DNA of 52,446 nt from Gammaproteobacteria bacterium (GCA_017854775.1 JAFMHC010000009.1:1-52446), one strand, 5' to 3'. Numbered from the stretch's first letter, positions 17,738 through 27,425 are shown. Made by a program: numbers and translations. Notes: generated from the sequence alone by a model not told the origin.

Positions 17738-20700
17738 ATGCCGCGAAACTTTGCTCATGGCTTGCTAAAAGCCACTACTATGTTAATGCTGGGTCTTTTC
17801 TCAGCTGCAGTACTAGCACAATCCACTACCTCGTCAATTCGAGGCAAGCTTCTCGACACAGCAGGCAACCCTGTTGCCAATGCTGAAGTTGTCGTGACCG
17901 ACCAACGAACTGGCTCGCAACGTCGCGTAAGCTCAAATAACAGCGGTACTTTTTTCGCCTCGAACCTGCAAGTTGGTGGCCCATTCGTCATATCGGTAGA
18001 CAACGTTGATTCCGCTATCGTAGAAAACATCGCTCTTGGCGATGCTTACCAACTTACCATCGAAAATGTCGGCGCTGTTGCCGATAGCTCTCTTGAGGAA
18101 GTGGTCGTTACTGGCAAGGCCGTTGTCTCTGACATATCGTCTGGCCCATCAGCGGTTTTCTCACAAGACATTCTTGAGTCAGCGGTTGCTTTTAACCGTG
18201 ACATTAAAGATGTGTTCAGCAATGACCCGCGTATCAACCTAGATAACCCAGGTCGCGGTTCAGCGGTTAACTGTGGCGGTAAGAACCCACGCTTTAACAG
18301 CCTATCAATCGATGGCGTTGGTCAAAATGATCGCTTCGGTTTGAACGAAAACGGTTTTGCCTCATCAAATGGCCAGCCTTTCCCGTTTGATGCGCTATCG
18401 CAAATATCTGTTGAGCTTGCACCGTTTGACGTAACCGCTGGTGGTTTCTCAGCGTGTGCAATCAACGCTGTAACAAAGAGCGGTACAAACGAATTTCACG
18501 GTAATGCCGTTTACGAATACTCAAGTGACAGCTTTCGTGGCGATAGCTTTGAGTTTCGCGGTGAAAAAATCGATGTGGATAATAGTGACTTCACTGAAGA
18601 AACTATTGGCTTCACATTGGGTGGCCCAATTATTAAAGACAAGCTTTTCTTCTTCTTAGCCTATGAAGAATCAGAGCAACCGCAATTCAACGCCGCAGGG
18701 TTTAACGGCTCAGGCAACGGTGACGAGCGCGACTTCCTAAGCGAAGCTGATTTCAACCGTATTGTAGATATCGCAAACCGTGTATACGGTTACGACCCAG
18801 GTGGTCAGCCACAACAAGGTTCAAATGACCGTGATGCATTGATTGGCCGTTTAGATTGGGACATCAATGATGATCATCGTGCTACGTTTATCTACAACAA
18901 ATTCGAAGGCAGTGCGCAGCAAGGTTCCGACAACGATGATAACGAATTTGAATTTGCTAACCACTTCTACAACCGTGGCAGTGACTTAGAGACATCAATT
19001 TTACGCTTTAGCTCACAATGGACAGATAGCTTGTCGACTGAGCTCTTCTTAAGTCGTCAAGAGAACACCGCAATCCAACAGACTATTGGCGATCCTGAGT
19101 TTGGTGATTTCCAAATCAGCATTGGTCGTGACACTGTGTACCTTGGTGCTGATGACTCACGTCAATCAAATGGCTTAACCTACGATTCGAACTTAATCAA
19201 GTTCAACCTCCAATACCTTACTGGCAATCACATAATCACCGCTGGTTTTGAGCGTGACGAGTTGGATATTTTCAACTTGTTCGTACAACATTCACGTGGC
19301 GGCGAACTAGACTTCTTCGACGATTCAGGTTTTGGCGGCTTAAGTGGTATCGACAAATTCGAGTTGGGCCTGCCTAACCGTATCTACTACGGCAGTGGCG
19401 GCGTAACTAACGACCCGAATGATGCAGCGGCAAACTACACAATTACTCAAGAAACGCTATTACTTCAAGATGAGTACTACTTTGAAGACCTAGGCCTAAC
19501 GGTTGTTGGTGGATTGCGCTACGAGCGTTTCAGCAGTAACGATCGCCCCGTCTTCAACGCTGCGTTCACCGCTGAAAACGGCATTCGTAACGATGCAAAT
19601 ATTGATGGTGTAGACATTCTTCAACCGCGTATCGGCTTTACTTGGGATGCTAACGATTTCACCCGTGTTCGTGGTGGTCTTGGTATCTTCTCAGGCGGTA
19701 ACCCGAATGTTTGGATCTCTAATTCATACAGCAATGACGGCATTACTAACGTTCAGCAACGTCAGTCGTTCGATCAATCATTGTTTGATCTACCATTGTC
19801 AGGTGCTGGTCGACCAGGCTTCGATGTTCCTCAAGCCTTAGTAGATGCAGTAGCCGCGACAACACCAGAAGACGCTTCTACAACTCGTTTATCTTTAATT
19901 GATCCAAACTACGAGCAACCGAGTGAAATAAAATTTGCTCTTGGTGCGACAATCGATTTAAAAGACGAATACACATTAGATGCTGACCTTCTTTACTCAC
20001 AACAACGTGATTCAGCGATTTATGTTGATCTTGCTCAACGTGAAGTCGGCCGTACGGCTGCTGGTTCGCCAATCTTGCGTGCGGTTGTTGGTGATGAAAA
20101 TTTCATGCTAACCAACTCTAATGAAAAAGCTGACACATTGGTTCTGTCGTTAGGCTTATCGAAGGAGTACGAGAACGGCCTAAGCATGAGTCTTGGCTAT
20201 GCTTACACTGACGCTGAAGACATCAGCGGAATGAACTCATCGGTTGCTTTTTCTAACTTCAATAACTTGGCAACTAACGATGGTAACAACCTAACGGCTG
20301 GCACCAGTGAATACAATACGCCTCACCGTCTGACGTTCCGTTTAGGTTATGAAAATAACTTGATTGGCGACTTGATGACTCGTTTTTCTGTTTACGGTGT
20401 CTACAAAAATGGCCAAGCTACAAGCCTAACCATGAGTAATCAAGGCTTAGAAGACAACAGCTTTGGCTCACGTCAATTGCTATACATACCAAGCGCCAAT
20501 GATGGCGCCGTTGTTTATGCAGACGGGTTTGATCGCCAAGGTTTTGACGAGCTTATTGCTAGCCGTAGCCTAGCTCGCGGTCAATTCGTAAGCCGTAACG
20601 ACGAGAACGCTCGTTCAAGCGCTCGTGTTGATTTACGTATCGACCAAGATCTTCCAATGATTGCTGGTGTTAAGCCAAAAGTCTTCTTGAAGATCAACAA

Positions 20701-20893
20701 CGTACTTAACTTGCTGAACGACGATTGGGGTGGCCAATACGACGCGCCATTCATCGGTGAGCAAGTTGTTGAATCAAGTGTTAATGATTCAGGCCAGTTT
20801 GTTTATGAGAACTTCAGAGGTGCTAATACCACTGACACACTTGACGACTTCTCGGTTTGGCAAGCGCGTGTAGGTATTGAGTTTAAGTTCTAA
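17738..20893 (+). CDS. TonB-dependent outer-membrane receptor with N-terminal carboxypeptidase-regulatory-like domain (Oar-like)
   Basis: 1051 residues. The signal peptide ends near VLAQ (residues 1-27). A CarboxypepD_reg-like domain follows (SIRGKLLDTAGNPVANAEVV, about 30-105), then a TonB-box-like LEEVVVTG and a plug domain with NPRFNSLSIDGVGQNDRFG and INAVTKSGTNEFHG. The remainder is a 22-strand-type barrel with LGGPIIKDKLFFFLAYEE, ending in the aromatic residue F (VGIEFKF) as outer-membrane proteins do. This layout is that of Oar-type receptors. The substrate is unknown and no ABC importer or sigma/anti-sigma pair is adjacent. A terminator follows at 20920. Highly regular codon use (CGT, GGC) suggests strong expression. 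Confidence 0.92.
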   Translation: MPRNFAHGLLKATTMLMLGLFSAAVLAQSTTSSIRGKLLDTAGNPVANAEVVVTDQRTGSQRRVSSNNSGTFFASNLQVGGPFVISVDNVDSAIVENIALGDAYQLTIENVGAVADSSLEEVVVTGKAVVSDISSGPSAVFSQDILESAVAFNRDIKDVFSNDPRINLDNPGRGSAVNCGGKNPRFNSLSIDGVGQNDRFGLNENGFASSNGQPFPFDALSQISVELAPFDVTAGGFSACAINAVTKSGTNEFHGNAVYEYSSDSFRGDSFEFRGEKIDVDNSDFTEETIGFTLGGPIIKDKLFFFLAYEESEQPQFNAAGFNGSGNGDERDFLSEADFNRIVDIANRVYGYDPGGQPQQGSNDRDALIGRLDWDINDDHRATFIYNKFEGSAQQGSDNDDNEFEFANHFYNRGSDLETSILRFSSQWTDSLSTELFLSRQENTAIQQTIGDPEFGDFQISIGRDTVYLGADDSRQSNGLTYDSNLIKFNLQYLTGNHIITAGFERDELDIFNLFVQHSRGGELDFFDDSGFGGLSGIDKFELGLPNRIYYGSGGVTNDPNDAAANYTITQETLLLQDEYYFEDLGLTVVGGLRYERFSSNDRPVFNAAFTAENGIRNDANIDGVDILQPRIGFTWDANDFTRVRGGLGIFSGGNPNVWISNSYSNDGITNVQQRQSFDQSLFDLPLSGAGRPGFDVPQALVDAVAATTPEDASTTRLSLIDPNYEQPSEIKFALGATIDLKDEYTLDADLLYSQQRDSAIYVDLAQREVGRTAAGSPILRAVVGDENFMLTNSNEKADTLVLSLGLSKEYENGLSMSLGYAYTDAEDISGMNSSVAFSNFNNLATNDGNNLTAGTSEYNTPHRLTFRLGYENNLIGDLMTRFSVYGVYKNGQATSLTMSNQGLEDNSFGSRQLLYIPSANDGAVVYADGFDRQGFDELIASRSLARGQFVSRNDENARSSARVDLRIDQDLPMIAGVKPKVFLKINNVLNLLNDDWGGQYDAPFIGEQVVESSVNDSGQFVYENFRGANTTDTLDDFSVWQARVGIEFKF

Positions 20894-20919
20894 TCATCTG
20901 AACTTAGCTTTACCATTAG

Positions 20920-20949
20920 AAAGGGTCAGCCATGTGCTGGCCCTTTTTT
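20920..20949 (+). terminator. Rho-independent terminator after the TonB-dependent receptor
   Basis: Stem AAGGGTCAGC / GCTGGCCCTT with one mismatch or wobble around a CATGT loop, followed by a run of T at 20943-20949. It lies 27 bp after the stop codon. Confidence 0.88.
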
Positions 20950-20996
20950 TATTGCTATGATTGGCAGAGACGATAGCCCAACTCGAGCCAATTACT

Positions 20997-22019
20997 ATGA
21001 TCTTTAAGCTTGCACTAGCCGCCCTATTTTTATCAGTATCGCTCGCGCTATTGGCCGCCGATGACACGGTGGTTGAGCCCGAAGAGACTGCGGTTCAATT
21101 GATTCGCTTGGCGGCTCCGCTGGATCAAGATAAGGCCGAAATATCAGGTTTAGCTTGGTGCCAAGGCAAACTGATTTTATTACCCCAATACCCCGAACGT
21201 CTGAACGACGATGAAATCAGCTACTTTTACTATTTAGAGCTCCAAGAGATCACTGACTATATTGATGGCGTATCAACTCAGCCGCTTATCCCCAAACCGA
21301 TAAGGGTAAATCAAAAAGACCTTCGTAAAGCGGTTACCTTTTTCGATGGTTTCGAAGCAATTGCCTGCCATGACAATAAGCTTTGGCTTTCAATTGAGGC
21401 TCTAAACATACTGGGCAGTTATCAAAGCTTTGTTGTTCCAGGCGTGATTAACCTTACTCAAGACCCTCGCATTGAGATAGACCACGAGAGCTTGGTACAA
21501 TTAAAGACTCAAAGCCAACTTAAAAACATCGGTGACGAGGCGATTGTTCTACTGGGTGATGATGTAATTGCGATTCATGAAGTAAACGATGCACGGGCGG
21601 TAAAACACCCTAAGGCAAGGCTTGTCAGCCGGCAATCACAAGCCATCTCAGAGCTGACTTTTCCAAATTTACCCTATCGAATCACCGACGCCACTGAGCT
21701 CGATGACCAACAACGTTTCTGGGCCATTAACTATAAATACAGTGGGGACAAATTTAGTCGTAATACCACTGATAACCTAGTGAGTAGATTTGCCCAAGGC
21801 GCTAGTCACAAAGAGTACTATAACGTCGAACGGCTGCTAGAGTTTCAAGTCGAAGGCAAGAATATCAAGCTGATTGATCAAGCGCCTATTCAGTTAAAAA
21901 TGACCGATGTTGAAGGCCGTAACTGGGAAGGCATTGTGCGCTTGGAGGGTCGAGGTTTTTTAATCGTCACCGACAAGCATCCAGCAACATTATTAGGCTT
22001 TGTAGCAGTAGATAAATAG
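20997..22019 (+). CDS. Putative secreted protein, phytase/SdiA-regulated-like propeller (uncertain)
   Basis: 340 residues from the ATG at 20997, which gives a clean signal peptide (MIFKLALAALFLSVSLALLAAD). A TTG at 20961 would add 12 residues and is not favoured. No diagnostic motif is recognised. The pattern AEISGLAWCQGKLILLPQY, GFEAIACHDNKLWLSIEA, TDATELDDQQRFWAINY and NWEGIVRLEGRGFLIVTD looks like repeated blades of a secreted beta-propeller of the esterase-like-phytase or SdiA-regulated type. It is separated from the receptor gene by a terminator, so it likely has its own promoter. Confidence 0.5.
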   Translation: MIFKLALAALFLSVSLALLAADDTVVEPEETAVQLIRLAAPLDQDKAEISGLAWCQGKLILLPQYPERLNDDEISYFYYLELQEITDYIDGVSTQPLIPKPIRVNQKDLRKAVTFFDGFEAIACHDNKLWLSIEALNILGSYQSFVVPGVINLTQDPRIEIDHESLVQLKTQSQLKNIGDEAIVLLGDDVIAIHEVNDARAVKHPKARLVSRQSQAISELTFPNLPYRITDATELDDQQRFWAINYKYSGDKFSRNTTDNLVSRFAQGASHKEYYNVERLLEFQVEGKNIKLIDQAPIQLKMTDVEGRNWEGIVRLEGRGFLIVTDKHPATLLGFVAVDK

Positions 22020-22128
22020 GTTTACCGAGATGTCACGGCTCTCTTTATTAATACAGCCTCAGTTACGCCCCGGATTCTCATTAGCAATGGTATATTACGG
22101 CCTAGCTCACAAGTAACACGGAGACTAA

Positions 22129-23208
22129 ATGTCTGATTCTTTTTTAGCTGTCTGTGAGAATTTTAGCTCGCAATCCAAAATCTGCCAACAAATGGGCTCA
22201 CCTTTTTATGCTCAACTGTTGAGTGAACTTGCTGAACTGATTAGCCAAAACAGAGCAAATCATGTAGGCGACACATTCGCCGCTTGGCCGGGCAATGCGA
22301 AACAAGATGCGGTCGCACTGCGCTTCGTCGCAGCGCTACACTATTTGGTAATTACGAAGGCTGACAGCGATCTTCAGGCTATCTACCCGCCGCAACAATC
22401 GCTAATAGGAGCTCCCCGAACAAACGCACTTCTGCGCTCGATTAACCGCCACCAGGATTTTATTATTGACTATATAAAGTCACCCCCACAGACCAATGAG
22501 GTCGGTAGAAGCGTTGTTTTACTCGGAGGTTTTCTAGAAATAGCGAAACGCTTCGGGCCGGAGTTAGATATTTTTGAGCTCGGCGCGAGCGCCGGCCTAA
22601 ACATGGCATTCGATCGGTACTTTTACCAAACCGAGTCATGGCAATGGGGTGACCCAGGCTCGAATGTTAGCTTTAAACCTAACTGGAGCGGAAATGCGCC
22701 ACCACTGGGGCCACTGAAGATACAACAACGCAGTGCCTGCGACCTGTCGCCGATAGACCTGGCGAGCCAAAAGGATAGATTACTCTCGTACGTATGGCCC
22801 GATCAAATCGAACGCATGCAACGCACCATAGGGGCAATCAGCTATGCGGCTGATCGCAGCCTAAAAATAGAGCGCTCTGAGGCCTCCGAGTGGTTATTAG
22901 ATCAGTGCTTATTAAACCAGCGGCTATTAGAGTCATCCGGCGAACAGACAGTTCAGCGCCCCAGAGTGTTCTTTCACTCAATTATTTGGCAATACTTTAA
23001 CCGCACGCAGAAGGCTGACTTCCGCGCCAATATGAACAAACTGGCAAACCAAGCAAGCAATTCCTCACCGCTGATATGGATGCGCCTAGAACCCGCCGCC
23101 GATAAACAACATGCCGAACTGACTATCACCGTCTGGCCAGGTCAATCAGAGCACCACCTAGCCGACAGTGGTTTTCATGGAGAATGGGTGCGATGGCTTG
23201 GCCAGTAG
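22129..23208 (+). CDS. DUF2332 family protein
   Basis: 359 residues, cytoplasmic. Recognised by DIFELGASAGLNMAFDRYFY in the middle and FFHSIIWQYF with a following WMRLEPA block, the layout of DUF2332. The ELGASAGLN segment resembles a nucleotide- or SAM-binding Gly-rich loop, so a methyltransferase-like fold is possible, but the function is unknown. A good ribosome binding site (ggag at 22119-22122) supports the ATG at 22129. Monocistronic. Confidence 0.8.
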   Translation: MSDSFLAVCENFSSQSKICQQMGSPFYAQLLSELAELISQNRANHVGDTFAAWPGNAKQDAVALRFVAALHYLVITKADSDLQAIYPPQQSLIGAPRTNALLRSINRHQDFIIDYIKSPPQTNEVGRSVVLLGGFLEIAKRFGPELDIFELGASAGLNMAFDRYFYQTESWQWGDPGSNVSFKPNWSGNAPPLGPLKIQQRSACDLSPIDLASQKDRLLSYVWPDQIERMQRTIGAISYAADRSLKIERSEASEWLLDQCLLNQRLLESSGEQTVQRPRVFFHSIIWQYFNRTQKADFRANMNKLANQASNSSPLIWMRLEPAADKQHAELTITVWPGQSEHHLADSGFHGEWVRWLGQ

Positions 23209-23298
23209 CACTAAACCGCGAACCAATTAATTATATTGTCTCAATCCGCGCTAAACCCTATAAGTAAAACTCGAAGAATAAAACCCCAATTGTAAAAT

Positions 23299-23793
23299 CT
23301 AAGACGCTTGGGCTTCTTTCTGTAGCTGCAACTCTTTTCTCTTTAACTCAAGAACCTTGTCGGCAATATCCAGTCGTTTAAGCTCGATCTCCATCAACTC
23401 TTGCTTAAGTTTGATAACCTCAGCGCTCTCGATATCGCTCTCATCGCTCTCATCGCTCTCATCGCTCTGACTGTCACTTTCGCCATTTTTTTGCGCGGCG
23501 ATCTGATTACGGTAATCATCAGCACAAACAAGTCTGGCAGCTACCTTCTGATTGGTGGCGCAAACACTTCCGAGCACGGTATCACACCATTTATCCCCAG
23601 TATCGCGCTTAACTAAGGCCCGTTTAATAAATCCGTTAGTACAGGCGACCATTACTTTCTTACCAACCGTTAGTTCATTTTCGACCAGGTCGATTCCGTT
23701 TGTAATTGAGCGCACCCCAGCAATACTCGGCAAAGTGAACATAAGCGCTAAGGAAAAAACCAAAAGCGATCTTGCGAATTTGAGATTATTCAT
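23299..23793 (-). CDS. Secreted repeat-containing protein of unknown function
   Basis: 164 residues, not recognised. A signal peptide (MNNLKFARSLLVFSLALMFTLPSIAG) is followed by a compact domain of about 70 residues with four Cys (KVMVACTNGF, DKWCDTVLGSVCATNQ, LVCADD), possibly two disulfides. A Ser-Asp-Glu linker (SDESDESDESD) comes from a 9-bp DNA repeat at about 23430-23468. The C-terminus, rich in Glu, Lys and Leu (VIKLKQELMEIELKRLDI and on), should form a coiled coil. Its upstream region consists of seven 21-bp repeats, which therefore lie in its leader or promoter. Confidence 0.65.
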   Translation of the reverse strand: MNNLKFARSLLVFSLALMFTLPSIAGVRSITNGIDLVENELTVGKKVMVACTNGFIKRALVKRDTGDKWCDTVLGSVCATNQKVAARLVCADDYRNQIAAQKNGESDSQSDESDESDESDIESAEVIKLKQELMEIELKRLDIADKVLELKRKELQLQKEAQAS

Positions 23794-23813
23794 AATTAAA
23801 CTTTTTTATTTGA

Positions 23814-23953
23814 GAGAGTCATCAACTATTTGAAGGAGTCATCAACTTTTTTAAGAGAGTCATCAACTTTTTTAAGAGAGTCATCGACTTTTTTAAGAGA
23901 GTCATCGACTTTTTTAAGAGAGTCGTCAACCATTATTTGAGGGAGTCATCAAC
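23814..23953. repeat. Seven-copy tandem repeat, 21-bp unit
   Basis: The unit is gagagtcatcaacttttttaa with A/G variation in catcRac. AGTC landmarks are at 23817, 23837, 23858, 23879, 23900, 23921 and 23944, giving periods of 20, 21, 21, 21, 21 and 23. The four central copies are nearly identical and the outer ones are diverged. It sits immediately upstream of the minus-strand gene ending at 23793. On that strand the unit reads TTGATGACTCTCTTAAAAAA. Confidence 0.92.
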
Positions 23954-24261
23954 CCGAGCAATTCATTACCCAATGACAGCGAGGTCAACTTTGACTGGAT
24001 TTCAAGTATATCAGCAGACGTAACAAATTTCCTGCTGTCTAATTGCCCTGCTTTCGTACAATGTTCGCTTCCCGGGTTCACTGCACGACTAAAGCCCCGA
24101 GAGCATCGGTTCAAAGTACAATACCGATCCATCAATACTTAACCGCAATATCTTACAATAAGTCCATTTTCTAGGACTTATTTGTCACTTGTCATTCGCT
24201 TGTAATGCCAAAGTTGGAGTATTCTACAACTCCCTACTACTAACTTATCCAAGGTAGCCCT
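23954..24261. other. Gene-free spacer before the extracellular nuclease gene
   Basis: With the 21-bp repeats, 23794-24261 is 468 bp without a convincing gene. The right part holds a ribosome binding site (aagg at 24251-24254) for the nuclease and a weak hairpin, GGAGT/ACTCC, at about 24215-24232. A 69-codon open frame on the minus strand (23926-24135) has no ribosome binding site and no recognisable product. Confidence 0.4.
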
Positions 24262-26994
24262 ATGAACCTTAAGCATGTAAGCATCCTATGCGTATTGAGT
24301 TATGCGCTGTCAGGCGGCTATACAACCGTCACCCACGCCGCCAATATCAACGAAATCAGAATTGACCAACCTGGTACTGACACTGATGAATATTTTGAGC
24401 TCAAAGGCAGCGCCAACGAACCACTCATTGGTCTGAGCTACATCGTTATTGGCGATGGCTCTACCGGCAGCGGTACCATCGAGAGCGCGACTGATTTAGA
24501 GACCCAATCACTTGACGCCAATGGCCTATTTTTAGTCGCTAAGTCGACCTTTAGCTTAGCCACGCCAAACCTTATCAGCAACTTCAGCTTCGAGAACAGT
24601 GACAATGTTACGCATATGCTGGTAGCGGGCTTCACTGGCGCGGTTGGCGATGATATCGATACCGACGACGATGGTGTTATCGACTTCGCGCCTTTTTCGA
24701 ACATTGTTGACTCTGTCGCCTTAAAAGAAAACGATAGTGGCGAATTACTCTACAGCACAACGATTGTCGGGCCTGATGGTAGCTTTGTCCCAGGTCATAG
24801 TTATCTATGCGACGATGGTTGGAGAATTGGCGTTTTTAGCCCAACCGACGCCGACGCGGTAGACACGCCAGGAGCCGAAAACAATTGTGACGGAGATACT
24901 GGCGGCGGCGACCCAACAGTAACTGAGCTGAGCATTCCAGCAATACAGTCCAATGCTGACGCCAGCCCCTTCGACGGTCAATTGGTGAAAACTACGGGCA
25001 TCGTCACCGCTGACTTTCAAGCAGCCGACCAACTTCGCGGTTTCTATTTACAAGATCCAATCGGCGACGGTGACACCAGCACATCAGATGGCATTTTCGT
25101 ATTCACGCCGAGCGGCAATCAGGTGAGCGTTGGCGATCAGCTTGAGCTTACCGCCGAAGTGGATGAATTCTTTGGCCTAACTGAACTGAAAAACGTAACC
25201 GCGTTGAGCATCTTATCTAGCGGCAACACTATAGAGCCTACCGCAATAAGCTTACCCGAGACAATTAACGGCGAGCTAGAGCAATACGAAGGTATGTTAG
25301 TTGACGTTGTCTCGACAATGACCGTCTCGCAAAACTTCTTCCTGTCGCGCTTTGGGCAACTGACCTTATCATCAGCGAATGATCAAGGCATTGCCGGACG
25401 CTTATTTCAGCCGACCAATCTATTCCCTGCGTCATCTCAACAGGCTATCGATCTGGCCGCCAGCAACCAGCGTCGAGTATTAGTATTAGACGATGGTCAG
25501 GATATCAGCGGCTTCGGTGACAACCCTGAGCCGGTACCCTATATCGGCAACCCGCCAAGCGTTTTACGCGCTGGTGACCAAGTCAGCAACTTAATCGGTA
25601 TTCTCGACTACGGCCGCATTAATGCATCCAACCCGCCCGCTCGCGACTATCGCTTACAACCGACAGTCGCTCCGGTATTCACGGCCAACAATCCACGTCA
25701 AGCAATACCATTGAGCGCCAATGGCACTCTCAGCATCGCTAGCTTTAACGTTCTCAATTATTTCTCGACAATTGATGGTAATGGCAGCATCTGTGGCCCG
25801 CAGGCAAATCAATCATGCCGTGGTGCTGACAGTGAATCAGAGCTGGCTCGCCAGCAGGCTAAAATAGTCAGTGCGCTGCGCGCAATGGATGCCGATATCG
25901 TTGGCCTAATTGAAATTGAAAACAATGGCTATCAAGCAGACAGTGCAATCCGCCGCTTAGTTGATGCGTTAAATGCGGTCTATGGCGAGCCAACCTATGA
26001 GGTCATTCAACCCGAAGGACTATCAAGCCTTGGTGGCGATGCAATTGCAGTAGGGTTCATTTACAAACCGGCAGCGGTAAAGAAAATTGGCATAGCGGCG
26101 ACCTTAACCACCGGTGCCTTTGACCAGTCGCTCGATGACGGCGGCCGTTCGCGTCAGCCATTAGCAGTAAGTTTTGAGGAAATCAGCTCAGGTGAAGTAT
26201 TTACCGCCGTGGTTAACCATTTTAAGTCAAAACGCCCAGCGTCAGGGCTTCAGAACAATGGCAACGATGATTTTGGCGATGGTCAAGGCTCATGGAATTT
26301 ACGCCGCACCGAAGCCGCCAATGACTTAAGTGCTTGGTTGGCCAGCAACCCGACAAGCATTGAAGACCAAGACATACTAATAATCGGCGACTTAAATGCC
26401 TATGCTGAAGAAGACCCAATGCTGGCGCTAGAGACAAATGGCTACATTGATTTGATCCAACAATTCATCGGCGACAGCGGCTATTCGTTCACCTTTGACG
26501 GCTTGGCTGGTTCACTAGACCAAGCCCTTGCTAGTGAGTCTCTATCACAGCAAGTCGGTGGCGTTGTTGAGTGGCACATCAATACCGATGAACCACCCGT
26601 TTTGGATTACAACCAAGACTTCAACCCAGCAGGCTATTACAGCGAAGACCCGTTTAGGTCCTCTGATCACGACCCGGTAATCGTCGGTCTAAACCTATTC
26701 ACCGAACCAGTAGATACTGATAACGACGGAATCGTCGATGACGTCGACCAATGCGCTGACACGCCAATCGGCAGCGCGGTTGGCTCTGATGGTTGCAGCG
26801 TGGAACAAGCTCTTGAGCAGAACTGCGAGCCGTTGTTTGCCGAACGACCTAGGGAGTATTTACGCTGCGTATTCAAAACCGTAGTGAAGGCACACCGAGA
26901 AGGCCTTATTACCCGCACCCAAGCGCGCCGTATTTACTACCGCGCAATTATTCGTGTGATCTACGCTCGCTACTTTTCTTTTCATAAGCGCTAA
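24262..26994 (+). CDS. ExeM/NucH-type extracellular endonuclease
   Basis: 910 residues, secreted (signal peptide ending near THAAN). Order of domains: a lamin-tail-like beta domain (INEIRIDQPGTDTDEYFELK, about 28-210), an OB-fold-like segment (LVKTTGIVTADF, about 245-430), and an endonuclease/exonuclease/phosphatase domain from about 490. That domain contains SIASFNVLNYF, VGLIEIENNG, VVNHFKSK, LIIGDLNAY and SSDHDPVIV, with catalytic His and Asp near residue 801. A thrombospondin-3-like Ca-binding stretch (DTDNDGIVDDVDQC) follows. It should degrade extracellular DNA. Unlike many ExeM proteins the C-terminus has no sorting tail; it ends in a basic helical segment (RRIYYRAIIRVIYARYF). A terminator follows. 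Confidence 0.93.
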   Translation: MNLKHVSILCVLSYALSGGYTTVTHAANINEIRIDQPGTDTDEYFELKGSANEPLIGLSYIVIGDGSTGSGTIESATDLETQSLDANGLFLVAKSTFSLATPNLISNFSFENSDNVTHMLVAGFTGAVGDDIDTDDDGVIDFAPFSNIVDSVALKENDSGELLYSTTIVGPDGSFVPGHSYLCDDGWRIGVFSPTDADAVDTPGAENNCDGDTGGGDPTVTELSIPAIQSNADASPFDGQLVKTTGIVTADFQAADQLRGFYLQDPIGDGDTSTSDGIFVFTPSGNQVSVGDQLELTAEVDEFFGLTELKNVTALSILSSGNTIEPTAISLPETINGELEQYEGMLVDVVSTMTVSQNFFLSRFGQLTLSSANDQGIAGRLFQPTNLFPASSQQAIDLAASNQRRVLVLDDGQDISGFGDNPEPVPYIGNPPSVLRAGDQVSNLIGILDYGRINASNPPARDYRLQPTVAPVFTANNPRQAIPLSANGTLSIASFNVLNYFSTIDGNGSICGPQANQSCRGADSESELARQQAKIVSALRAMDADIVGLIEIENNGYQADSAIRRLVDALNAVYGEPTYEVIQPEGLSSLGGDAIAVGFIYKPAAVKKIGIAATLTTGAFDQSLDDGGRSRQPLAVSFEEISSGEVFTAVVNHFKSKRPASGLQNNGNDDFGDGQGSWNLRRTEAANDLSAWLASNPTSIEDQDILIIGDLNAYAEEDPMLALETNGYIDLIQQFIGDSGYSFTFDGLAGSLDQALASESLSQQVGGVVEWHINTDEPPVLDYNQDFNPAGYYSEDPFRSSDHDPVIVGLNLFTEPVDTDNDGIVDDVDQCADTPIGSAVGSDGCSVEQALEQNCEPLFAERPREYLRCVFKTVVKAHREGLITRTQARRIYYRAIIRVIYARYFSFHKR

Positions 26995-27027
26995 AACTTA
27001 GTGGTTAGTGAAACTTAGTAGCCAGTA
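26994..27027. repeat. 17-bp tandem duplication after the nuclease stop codon
   Basis: Copy 1, aaacttagtggttagtg (26994-27010), and copy 2, aaacttagtagccagta (27011-27027). It starts on the last base of the stop codon. Confidence 0.6.
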
Positions 27028-27032
27028 AAAGC

Positions 27033-27064
27033 AAAAACGGAGGCTATATTAGCCTCCGTTTTTT
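27033..27064. terminator. Bidirectional rho-independent terminator
   Basis: Perfect stem AAAAACGGAGGCTA / TAGCCTCCGTTTTT around a short TAT loop, with T-runs on both strands. It serves the nuclease gene on the plus strand and the dodecin gene on the minus strand. Confidence 0.92.
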
Positions 27065-27086
27065 ATTAAATTGTACGGCATGAAAA

Positions 27087-27293
27087 TTATTCCAACCTAA
27101 AGCCTACCTTCAAGGTAACTTGGTAATGGGCAATCTTCCCATCCTCAATATGTCCACGAGTGTCGATGACCTCAAACCAATCTAAATTCTTCAAGGTCTT
27201 CGAGGCGCGAGCAATGGCTCCTTCAATCGCATCTTCGATGCTGGTTTTAGACGAACCAACAATCTCGGTTTTCTTGTATACATTATCGCTCAT
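27087..27293 (-). CDS. Dodecin family flavin-binding protein
   Basis: 68 residues, the usual dodecin size. The sequence reads [20 protein letters not shown], then [15 protein letters not shown] with the flavin-stacking Trp, and [13 protein letters not shown] at the end. Dodecins are dodecameric flavin storage or sequestration proteins of the cytoplasm. The frame is open further upstream (to 27401), but the ATG at 27293 has a GGAG ribosome binding site about 6 bp before it and the family begins there. It is divergent from the methyltransferase gene. Confidence 0.95.
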   Translation of the reverse strand: MSDNVYKKTEIVGSSKTSIEDAIEGAIARASKTLKNLDWFEVIDTRGHIEDGKIAHYQVTLKVGFRLE

Positions 27294-27425
27294 AAGCGGC
27301 TCCAAATAATTGTAAGTTAATAGGCAATTTACCTTACTACATCGTTGATGACTATTTCGCGATTGCCATTTTGTTAGCGCTAGATCAGGCAAGATCAACA
27401 AAGCAAACGAGTGACGTGGTTTTAC

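Noticed and set aside
23926-24135. 69-codon minus-strand frame upstream of the 21-bp repeats
   Set aside because: No ribosome binding site, no domain, and it overlaps the last repeat copies; likely chance.
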